This document shows positions 1 to 5,109 of a stretch of DNA of 9,442 nucleotides, one piece after another (the first letter of the stretch is position 1; each line of letters begins with the position of its first letter). Position numbers and translations under genes: made by a program. This DNA comes from an uncultured Pseudomonadota bacterium (GTDB lineage Bacteria; Pseudomonadota; Gammaproteobacteria; Burkholderiales; SG8-39). The stretch is from assembly GCA_903864555.1 (NCBI GenBank), contig CAIPGJ010000229.1:1-9442 (forward strand). Direction: 5' to 3'. Below the pieces are notes generated by a model. It saw nothing but the letters and a program-made list of their open reading frames with translations. It did not search any database and was not told where the DNA came from.

Positions 1-418
1 CCAGGGCCGCGGCCGTCGACTCGCCCATGGCCACGGCGCGCGACAGTTGCGCCACCACGCGGAACTCCCCGGGCAGGCTGTCCAGATGGCCGGCCATCAC
101 GGCAGCGATGACTTCGCGCGGCACGCCCAGGTTCGCGGCGTAGGTCTCGTGGTACTTCGCCTCGTACTCGAAGCCCATGGGGCAGGCTGCGGCGAGGATG
201 GCCACTTCACGCTGATGCTCGGTCAGCACCGACTGGAAGCGGCAGTGCGCGCCGACGCGGGCGATGCGCCGCGCCGCATTGGGGGAAGGCATCAGGCTGG
301 ACCAGATGGCGCCCAGCGGCTGGCCGGCCAGATTGCGGTCCTGCTGGATCTCCAGTGCGGCTTCGCGTTGTTCGGGGGTGGCCTTGTCCAGGTCGAAGGC
401 GGGAAGGGGGTTGGCCAT
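1..418 (-). CDS. Carboxymuconolactone decarboxylase (CMD) family protein, C-terminus cut by window edge
   Basis: The reading frame starts at an ATG (418-416) and stays open to base 1, giving 139 residues with no stop, so the C-terminal part lies outside the window. A GGAG Shine-Dalgarno (425-428 on the complementary strand) lies 6 nt before the ATG and supports this start. The N-terminus begins MANPLPAFDL. Residues 67-111 carry the CMD/AhpD-like signature: an EHQREVAILAAA helix, then FEYEAKYHETYAANLGVP with an E-x3-H (E86, H90), then REVIAAVMAGH. There is no CxxC pair as in AhpD peroxidase partners, so a lyase/hydrolase-type or uncharacterised CMD protein is more likely. In this family the domain is all-helical and usually oligomeric, and substrates are rarely known. 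It is divergent from the crotonase gene. A second CMD gene sits at 8549-9250. Family assignment is firm, function is open. Confidence 0.85.
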   Translation of the reverse strand, partial: MANPLPAFDLDKATPEQREAALEIQQDRNLAGQPLGAIWSSLMPSPNAARRIARVGAHCRFQSVLTEHQREVAILAAACPMGFEYEAKYHETYAANLGVPREVIAAVMAGHLDSLPGEFRVVAQLSRAVAMGESTAAAL

Positions 419-565
419 GGCAGACTCCGTGGATGTGGGAACATTGACTAACTGAAGATGACTGCACCGTTCGATGCGGGCAGTTTAATGGAATGCCGCA
501 TCAGCCAGCCCCGCCGGCTCCGCCGGACATCGCCGGGCGGCCGGCAGTCAAGAGAGGAACGAAAC

Positions 566-1291
566 ATGGAACAAAGCCTGATCACGGCACGCGAAGGCGC
601 CGTGCTGACTCTGACGCTCAACCGACCGGCGTCGCGCAACGCCTTCAACCGCGAACTCGTCGCGCGCCTGCGCGAGGCGCTGCATGCGGCCGCCGGTGAC
701 GACACCGTCGGCGTGGTGGTGCTCACCGGCGCCGGCCAGGTGTTCTGCCCGGGGGGCGACGTGAAGGAACTGGGCGTGCTGGCGGCACAAGGGGACGGGC
801 GCCTCATTGAAGCGGCCAATGAACGCATCGAGCTGTTCCGCGCCCTGCGCAACCTGCCCAAGCCGGTCATCGCCAGCCTCAACGGGCCGGCCATCGGCGG
901 TGGCGCCGGCCTCGCCATGTCCTGCGACCTGGTGATCGCGGCCGAGGAGGCCTGGCTGTCCTGGCCGGAATTGAAAGGCGGGGTGGTGCCCGGTGTCATC
1001 CTGGTCAGCCTGAGCCGCCTCATCGGGCCGCGCCAGGCCATGGACCTCATCCTCAGCGGCCGCCGGCTGCCGGCCACCGAGGCGCAGCGACTCGGCCTGG
1101 TGAACCGGGTGGTGCCGCAGGGCGAACTGGCCGCGCAGACCCTGGCTTATGCGAAGGAGATCGAGTCACCCCACCTGCAGGCCCTGCGTTACACCAAGAC
1201 GCTGTTCAACCAGATCTGCGAGATCGACTATGACCGGGCACTGGAACTGGCCCGCGACATCAATGTGCTGACGCGGCCACGCCCGGCATGA
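566..1291 (+). CDS. Enoyl-CoA hydratase/isomerase (crotonase) family protein
   Basis: Predicted 241-residue cytoplasmic acyl-CoA enzyme. The frame is open further upstream to 458, but the ATG at 566 has a good AGAGAGGA ribosome site (551-558) and begins at the normal crotonase N-terminus (MEQSLITAREGAVLTLTLNR). Fold signatures: oxyanion-hole loop FCPGGDVKEL (60-69), NGPAIGGGAGLAMSCDL (106-122), and WPELKGG (133-139). The second catalytic acid of true hydratases (rat mitochondrial E164) is kept as E135. The first (E144) is replaced by glycine (G115, in GGGAG). Many crotonases lacking that glutamate are isomerases or have other activities, so hydration should not be assumed. At 241 residues it is slightly shorter than the usual 255-265, ending soon after the helical C-terminal region. 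No acyl-CoA dehydrogenase or ligase lies nearby to name the pathway. Confidence 0.9.
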   Translation: MEQSLITAREGAVLTLTLNRPASRNAFNRELVARLREALHAAAGDDTVGVVVLTGAGQVFCPGGDVKELGVLAAQGDGRLIEAANERIELFRALRNLPKPVIASLNGPAIGGGAGLAMSCDLVIAAEEAWLSWPELKGGVVPGVILVSLSRLIGPRQAMDLILSGRRLPATEAQRLGLVNRVVPQGELAAQTLAYAKEIESPHLQALRYTKTLFNQICEIDYDRALELARDINVLTRPRPA

Positions 1292-1416
1292 GTGGCTGCG
1301 CTCGTCCGCAAGCAGCAGGATGCGGAGGCGCATCGCCGGCACCCGTGGACAAACCTCGCGCGCTGCCAGCCAAACAGGCATTCGTCGAAATGGATTACCG
1401 GCAGCCAACCTTCTGA
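1288..1416 (+). CDS. Possible 42-residue small ORF overlapping the crotonase stop
   Basis: An ATG at 1288 overlaps the crotonase stop in an ATGA arrangement, typical of translational coupling, and runs 42 codons to a TGA at 1414-1416. The peptide begins MSGCARPQAAGCGG and ends AFVEMDYRQPTF; I recognise no family. Third-position G/C is only a little over half, well below the clear genes here, which argues against a conserved gene. It is listed because the coupling geometry is real. It may be a chance frame in the read-through region after the crotonase. Confidence 0.2.
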   Translation: MSGCARPQAAGCGGASPAPVDKPRALPAKQAFVEMDYRQPTF

Positions 1417-1603
1417 GCCGCTCCCTGCGTGCCCTCCTGCCCGAGCGGGAGGCTGTGCAACTGCGCCATGGCGAGGCGCTGTTCCAGACAGACGGCCGCC
1501 TGCTCTTGAACCGCTTGCATCGACAGTTGCATGGCGGGCATCCGGCCATACACTCGTGAAACAGACCAGCACCGGGGCATGCATGAACACGGACGCAAGA
1601 GTG
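1292..1603. other. Region without a convincing gene; possible decayed coding remnant at about 1380-1559
   Basis: No frame here has a supported start and a recognisable family. One plus-strand frame ending at a TGA at 1557-1559 has coding-like third positions from about 1410. It reads NLLSRSLRALLPEREAVQLRHGEALF, which loosely resembles the start of a Crp/Fnr-type cyclic-nucleotide-binding domain (short helix, then a hydrophobic-x-HGE-x-LF strand). Only about 50 residues are present, without the phosphate-binding cassette or a DNA-binding domain. The opposite strand over the same bases also gives a coding-like frame of similar length, so the signal is ambiguous. It could be a gene remnant or GC-skewed noncoding DNA. 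Confidence 0.3.
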
Positions 1604-1614
1604 CCTAAGAAAAT

Positions 1615-1702
1615 ACTGATCAAGGGGGCACGGCCCCCTTGAGAATCCCCCACTTCAGAGGGGGGGGTTTCAGTCATTCTTTTACTTTCGGACTTGATCA
1701 GT
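1615..1702. repeat. 10-bp perfect inverted repeat (extends to 14 bp) with an enclosed hairpin pair
   Basis: Left arm ACTGATCAAG (1615-1624) and right arm CTTGATCAGT (1693-1702) are exact reverse complements. Four flanking pairs (1611-1614 with 1703-1706) extend it to 14 with one G-T wobble. The left arm shares CAAG (1621-1624) with hairpin 1, so the long stem and hairpin 1 cannot both form completely. This gives two mutually exclusive folds. Confidence 0.6.
1644..1685. terminator. Terminator-like hairpin followed by a T-rich tract
   Basis: The stem AATCCCCC (1644-1651) pairs with the end of a G-run plus TT (1662-1669), and is followed on the plus strand by CATTCTTTTACTTT-like T-rich sequence. 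Read from the minus strand, hairpin 1 (1621-1641) is likewise followed by a short T-rich stretch (ATCAGTATTTTCTT). The pair could therefore act as a bidirectional intrinsic terminator. The spacing from stem to T tract is looser than in a textbook terminator. Confidence 0.35.
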
Positions 1703-1790
1703 GTTTCCCTAACAATGCGAGGGGACAAATCCCCTCGCGCTCCCCTAAGTCAGGGCGCCTGACGGCAGTTCTGTCAGGCGCTCTAAGTGA

Positions 1791-2366
1791 ACCGATCGTC
1801 ATTGCAGCATCCATCCCTGCTCCGGAGGCGGGCGGCCTGCATGCTCGCTGATTCCACGACCCGGAGGGACAAGCCATCCTGAAAGCGTGAAGGCTGTCAG
1901 GGCGCCAGGCCGCCATTGCGCCGCGCCCAAGCAGGTCGTGACGCGGGAGTGCTCGCATTCGGGAGGGTCGATGCCATTGCGCAAGCGGTTCTCTACCCCG
2001 GCGGTTGCGTGCGTTCCGGGCCGGGAGACGACACGATCTCCGATAGGTCTGTCGGTCAGGGGGGCACATCGACTCCGGCTGAATGAGATGCATTGCCTGT
2101 ACCGGGGGGATAGGCGCAATGGCGGATGGACGCTGGCTGACCATGCACCTAGAATGAATCATGTCAGTCTCGCATTGCGGCTTCAGACGGGTGCAAAGTG
2201 TCATGTAGTTGATGCAGTATGGCGACCGGTTCGCCCGTCAAAAGGTATGCGCAGCGCTAGCTTGGTTGACTGCCAGAGCTACGCCGGCATGTCCTGATGG
2301 CCCGTTCCGTGATGCTGTTGCCGCTGAGGTTCTGATATCCTGCAGCAGCCCACATCGGTCTCGGAC
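1791..2366. other. Intergenic stretch with no supported gene, upstream of the redox operon
   Basis: About 575 bases in which no frame on either strand has a ribosome site, family resemblance and coding-like composition together. The longest frames here (plus 1887-2297, minus 1698-2204) are rich in Arg, Pro and Cys and look like chance openings. The promoter and any regulatory sites for the three-gene redox operon starting at 2367 should lie in the right-hand part, but I cannot pick out a convincing -35/-10 pair. Confidence 0.5.
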
Positions 2367-3656
2367 ATGACCTCGCTGAGATTGATCCTGTGGATTGCCT
2401 CGGCTGCTGCGCTGCAGTTGGTGATCGTCTTCGGCATTGGCCTCTGGCATCACTGGCAGCGCTATGTGTCGCTGCGCCTGCGGGCAGGTGAGGGTGTGCC
2501 GCCAACCGCCAGGATGGAGTCCGAAGGCGATGACGATGACGAGCCGGTGGCCGGCATGTGGCAGGGCTACCTGCCATTCAAGGTGGTCCGGCGGCAGATC
2601 GAGGACGACAATCAGTCGGTCTGCTCCTTCTATCTGGAACGAGCCGACGGCAACACCTCGCCTTTGCCGGGTTTCCGTCCCGGGAAATTCCTGACCTTCC
2701 GGCTGGAGCTGCCGCGGCCGGACGGCACCAACGAGCCAGTCATCCGTTGCTACTCCTTGTCCGATGCACCGTACCCCGGGCAGTTCCGGGTGTCGATCAA
2801 GCGTGTGCCGGCACCAGAAGGGACACCGTTTCCGCCAGGACGTTCATCGAACCATTTTCATGAGCATGTCCAGGCGGGCAGCGTGCTTTCGGTCAAGGCA
2901 CCGGCAGGCCATTTCTACCTCGATCGCAGCGATGCGCCGGTCGTGCTCATCGGCGGCGGCATCGGCATCACGCCCATGATGAGCATGCTCAACACCTGCC
3001 TGGCCGGACAGCCGGGGCGTGAGATCTGGCTGTTTTACGGCGTGCGCAACAGCCGCGAGGTGGTGATGAGAGCCCACCTCGAGGCGCTCGCCGCCGCCCA
3101 CCCGAACTTTCAGCTGCGCTTGTGTTACAGCAACCCACTGCCGGGAGAGCTTCCCGGCCGGGATTTTGAGCATCACGGCCGGGTCGATGTCCTGCTGCTG
3201 CGGACGCAGTTGCCGATCAGGCCCTACCACTTCTACATCTGCGGCCCCACGCCGATGATGCAGACCCTGGTGCCTGCCCTGGAGGACTGGGGCGTGCCGG
3301 ATTCACGCATCCATTTCGAGGCATTCGGTCCGGCTTCCATCAAGCGCCGCAATGCAGTGCAGCCGCAGGCCGCCGAGACCGTGGGGGGCGAAGGATCGGC
3401 ATCGATCATGGTCAGCTTTGCACGCAGCGGCATGCAGTTGGCCTGGCAGGCCCATGCGCACAGCCTGCTGGACTTTGCCGAGTCCAATGGCATTGCCATC
3501 GCTTCGGGTTGCCGGTCCGGCGCCTGCGGCACCTGTCAGACCGAGATCACAGCGGGCGAAGTGGCTTATCAGCAGGCACCCGACTTCGACCCCGAGCCGG
3601 GCACCTGCCTGCCATGCGTCTGCGTGCCCCGGTCCAACCTGGTTCTGGAGGCCTGA
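2367..3656 (+). CDS. Membrane-anchored FAD/NAD(P)H oxidoreductase with C-terminal 2Fe-2S ferredoxin domain
   Basis: 429-residue electron-transfer reductase. Residues 6-28 form one hydrophobic helix followed by HHWQRYVSLRLR; by the positive-inside rule the catalytic part lies in the cytoplasm. A short acidic linker follows (51-60, including DDDDE). The ferredoxin-reductase module shows the FAD motif RCYS (127-130), the nucleotide-binding glycine loop GGGIGITPMMSM (196-207) and YICGPTPMM (290-298). The C-terminal domain (about 345-429) is a plant-type ferredoxin with C382-x4-C387-x2-C390 and a fourth ligand most likely C417 in LPC. The FNR-then-ferredoxin order matches vanillate-demethylase-reductase and Hcr-like proteins, but the N-terminal anchor is unusual. 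NADH or NADPH preference cannot be read. No clear Shine-Dalgarno precedes the ATG at 2367. It is the first gene of an operon with 3657-4244 and 4241-4960, the likely electron acceptors. Confidence 0.9.
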   Translation: MTSLRLILWIASAAALQLVIVFGIGLWHHWQRYVSLRLRAGEGVPPTARMESEGDDDDEPVAGMWQGYLPFKVVRRQIEDDNQSVCSFYLERADGNTSPLPGFRPGKFLTFRLELPRPDGTNEPVIRCYSLSDAPYPGQFRVSIKRVPAPEGTPFPPGRSSNHFHEHVQAGSVLSVKAPAGHFYLDRSDAPVVLIGGGIGITPMMSMLNTCLAGQPGREIWLFYGVRNSREVVMRAHLEALAAAHPNFQLRLCYSNPLPGELPGRDFEHHGRVDVLLLRTQLPIRPYHFYICGPTPMMQTLVPALEDWGVPDSRIHFEAFGPASIKRRNAVQPQAAETVGGEGSASIMVSFARSGMQLAWQAHAHSLLDFAESNGIAIASGCRSGACGTCQTEITAGEVAYQQAPDFDPEPGTCLPCVCVPRSNLVLEA

Positions 3657-4244
3657 ATGCCGCAGGCGACTTATTCGATCTGGCGCCGGCACATCCTGCC
3701 ATTCACCCTGCTGGTGGGCCTGCTGGCGGGGTGCACGCTGGCGGGAGATTACCTGCTGCATCGGCTCGATCTTGTCTGGGTTGGCCGTTACCTCGGCATA
3801 CCGGGCGTGCTCCTGATTGTCATCTCCCTCGCCTATTCCCTGCGCAAGCGCAAGCTGATCACTGCCGGCAGCCCGAAGGGTCTTCTCGCCATGCATGAAG
3901 CCACGGCCTGGCTCGGGTCGCTGCTGGTGCTGATCCATGCAGGGATTCACTTCAATGCCATCCTGCCCTGGCTGGCCACCGTCGCCATGGGCATCAATGT
4001 CATCAGCGGCATGGTCGGAAAAATGCTCCTTGGCCGTGCCCGTGAGCACATCCAGAAGCAGCGTGACCACTATCAGCTGCGCGGCCTGTCCCGGCCCGAG
4101 GTGGAGCAGGCAGTGTTCTGGGATGCGGTGACCTACGATGCCATGACCCAGTGGCGCAAGGTGCACATCCCCATCTTCATCGTCTTTGCCGTGCTGGCGC
4201 TGGGTCATATCGTCAGCACCCTGCTTTTCTGGGGCTGGAGATGA
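3657..4244 (+). CDS. Multi-spanning membrane protein, probable diheme cytochrome b (ferric reductase/NOX-like His spacing)
   Basis: 195-residue integral membrane protein starting directly after the reductase stop (zero-base gap), with GGAGG at 3647-3651, 5 nt before the ATG. Hydrophobic helices lie at about 14-30, 43-62, 82-99, 102-123 and 171-192. Histidines H80 and H94 bracket one helix with 13 residues between, and H170 and H184 bracket another with 13 between. Two such pairs on two helices is the ligand arrangement of the stacked two-heme core of ferric reductases and NADPH oxidases. H98 is also available. No flavin or nucleotide site is present, so electrons must come from a partner, presumably the reductase encoded just upstream. 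The loop at 124-168 is polar and probably cytoplasmic or interfacial. The motif LLAGC at 22-26 mimics a lipobox but lies inside the first helix. Heme binding is inferred from His spacing, not shown. Confidence 0.75.
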   Translation: MPQATYSIWRRHILPFTLLVGLLAGCTLAGDYLLHRLDLVWVGRYLGIPGVLLIVISLAYSLRKRKLITAGSPKGLLAMHEATAWLGSLLVLIHAGIHFNAILPWLATVAMGINVISGMVGKMLLGRAREHIQKQRDHYQLRGLSRPEVEQAVFWDAVTYDAMTQWRKVHIPIFIVFAVLALGHIVSTLLFWGWR

Positions 4245-4960
4245 GCAACATCATCAAGCTGGTGGTGGCGCTGAACCTGATCGGCCTGGCGATCCTGGCG
4301 TTTGTCTATCCGAACCTGATGGTCGGGCCGGGCAAGCTGATCCCCGGGCACCAGCAGCTCGAGCTGGACTGCTTTGCCTGCCATGCGCCCTTGAGGGGAG
4401 CGTCTGCCGAGCGCTGTGCAAGTTGCCACAAGCCGGCGGACATCGGTCGCCTGATGACCACCGGACAGCCGGTCACCAAGCCGCTGACCTCGACGCCCTT
4501 CCACCAGAAGCTTGTCAGGCAGGATTGCGTTGCCTGCCACAGCGACCACGCCGGCGTGAAACGCTTCCGCCTGCAGGGCAGTTTCAACCATGCCTTGCTG
4601 CAGCCCGCTTCACGCGACCAATGCCAGTCCTGCCACAAGGCCCCTGCCGATGCGCTGCACCAGCAGATCACGGCAAACTGCGGCCAGTGCCATACCCAGA
4701 AGAAGTGGACCCCGGCCAATTTCGACCATGACCAGAAATTCCGGCTCGACAAGGACCACAACGTCAAGTGCGTGACCTGCCACGTCGGCAACGACTACAG
4801 CCGCTATACCTGCTATGGCTGCCATGAGCACACGCCGGAGAAAATCCGCCGCGAGCACATCGAAGAAGGCATTCGTGATTTCAAGAACTGCGTCGAATGC
4901 CACCGCAGCGCGGATGAGCACGACATTCGCATGCCGGGCAGGGAGAAGCGGCGTGATTGA
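4241..4960 (+). CDS. Membrane-anchored octaheme c-type cytochrome (eight CxxCH motifs)
   Basis: 239-residue cytochrome. The ATG at 4241 overlaps the previous stop as ATGA with a purine-rich GGGGCTGGAG just upstream, indicating translational coupling. The same frame is open further upstream, but that part is only the shadow of the preceding gene. Residues 5-23 form a hydrophobic anchor with no obvious signal-peptidase site, placing the rest in the periplasm tethered to the inner membrane. Eight CxxCH heme-attachment motifs start at residues 44, 59, 96, 128, 147, 177, 191 and 217. Additional histidines in FHQK, FNHA, FDHD and KDHN contexts (H88, H117, H163, H173) could be distal ligands, as in cytochrome c3-like folds. 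The tail is basic and charged (REKRRD). Such proteins pass electrons to periplasmic reductases or outer-membrane conduits; the partner is not in the window. Maturation would require the Ccm system. Confidence 0.9.
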   Translation: MSNIIKLVVALNLIGLAILAFVYPNLMVGPGKLIPGHQQLELDCFACHAPLRGASAERCASCHKPADIGRLMTTGQPVTKPLTSTPFHQKLVRQDCVACHSDHAGVKRFRLQGSFNHALLQPASRDQCQSCHKAPADALHQQITANCGQCHTQKKWTPANFDHDQKFRLDKDHNVKCVTCHVGNDYSRYTCYGCHEHTPEKIRREHIEEGIRDFKNCVECHRSADEHDIRMPGREKRRD

Positions 4961-5006
4961 CCGGGACGCACCGGGCGGGGCCTGAGACGAGCGGCGTGGA
5001 TGGGGA

Positions 5007-5052
5007 GGGCTTCTGCCCAGGGCGGGCAGCCCGTGCGGCACCTGTCGCACGG
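5007..5052 (+). terminator. Tandem GC-rich hairpins after the redox operon
   Basis: GGGC...TGCCC (5007-5018) pairs with GGGCA...GCCC (5024-5032) through a bulged stem. Directly after it, CCGTGCG (5031-5037) pairs with CGCACGG (5046-5052). They share two bases, so they compete slightly. They lie 46 bases past the cytochrome c stop and before hflX. There is no real T tract, so this may be a weak or Rho-assisted terminator. Confidence 0.35.
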
Positions 5053-5070
5053 CCACGGTTTCTTCGACAT

Positions 5071-5099
5071 TTGCCGCACATCCCGCCGTTTCGTGTTAT
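5071..5099 (+). promoter_or_regulatory. Candidate promoter for hflX placing the start site next to the ATG
   Basis: TTGCCG (5071-5076) and TGTTAT (5094-5099) each match 4 of 6 bases of the sigma-70 consensus and are separated by exactly 17 bases. A start site 6-8 bases after the -10 would fall at about 5105-5107, only a few bases before the hflX ATG at 5110. The absence of a Shine-Dalgarno in front of that ATG is consistent with a nearly leaderless transcript. Confidence 0.35.
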
Positions 5100-5109
5100 C
5101 TCCTTCCCC

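Larger units (their letters stand above)
1604..1790. repeat. Dense multi-hairpin element enclosed in part by a long-range inverted repeat
   Basis: Within about 190 bases there are four strong hairpins and one longer-range inverted repeat. Hairpin 1 spans 1621-1641 (8-bp stem CAAGGGGG/CCCCCTTG). Hairpin 2 spans 1644-1669 (C5/G-run stem extended by AA/TT). Hairpin 3 spans 1717-1738 (9-bp GCGAGGGGA/TCCCCTCGC around a CAAA tetraloop). Hairpin 4 spans 1755-1781 (9-bp GCGCCTGAC/GTCAGGCGC). ACTGATCAAG at 1615-1624 is exactly complementary to CTTGATCAGT at 1693-1702. The pairing extends four more bases outward (AAAT with GTTT, including a G-T wobble), enclosing hairpins 1 and 2. The linkers are AT-rich against a GC-rich background and share CTAAG-like words (1605-1609, 1745-1749, 1783-1787). 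I do not recognise a known RNA or mobile-element end. It could be a structured RNA, a composite terminator, a palindromic repeat family or a recombination/insertion end. Confidence 0.65.

Noticed and set aside
444..489. Promoter for the crotonase using TTGACT (444-449) and TTTAAT (484-489)
   Set aside because: The two boxes are 34 bases apart, far from the 16-18 needed, and neither has a good partner at proper spacing.
448..1077. 209-residue minus-strand frame opposite the crotonase
   Set aside because: Arg/Ser/Pro-rich shadow composition, no ribosome site, and it overlaps a well-supported gene.
1395..1598. Minus-strand frame of 67 residues with a helical Gln-rich part
   Set aside because: No good ribosome site and only a vague likeness to small motility-type proteins; the opposite strand gives an equally good frame.
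1603..1713. Integron attC-like site (GCCTAAG and CCCTAAC flanking hairpins)
   Set aside because: The words only approximate the attC core sites, are not arranged as paired simple sites, and no integrase or cassette structure is visible.
3657..3740. Lipobox-like LLAGC at residues 22-26 of the membrane protein
   Set aside because: It matches the lipobox pattern but falls within the first of several membrane helices; multi-spanning lipoproteins are rare, so chance is more likely.
3303..4208. 301-residue open frame on the minus strand opposite the reductase and membrane protein
   Set aside because: It is rich in Gln, His, Asp and Gly with no family pattern, and lies opposite two firmly identified genes. 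It is a typical antisense shadow in GC-rich DNA.
4151..4240. Longer N-terminus for the octaheme cytochrome
   Set aside because: It would overlap the preceding gene by 94 bases and place charged residues before the membrane anchor. The ATGA-coupled start is better.
4957..5109. Upstream TTG extension of hflX by 51 codons
   Set aside because: The added residues are Arg/Pro/Gly-rich, run through the hairpin region, overlap the cytochrome stop and do not resemble HflX.
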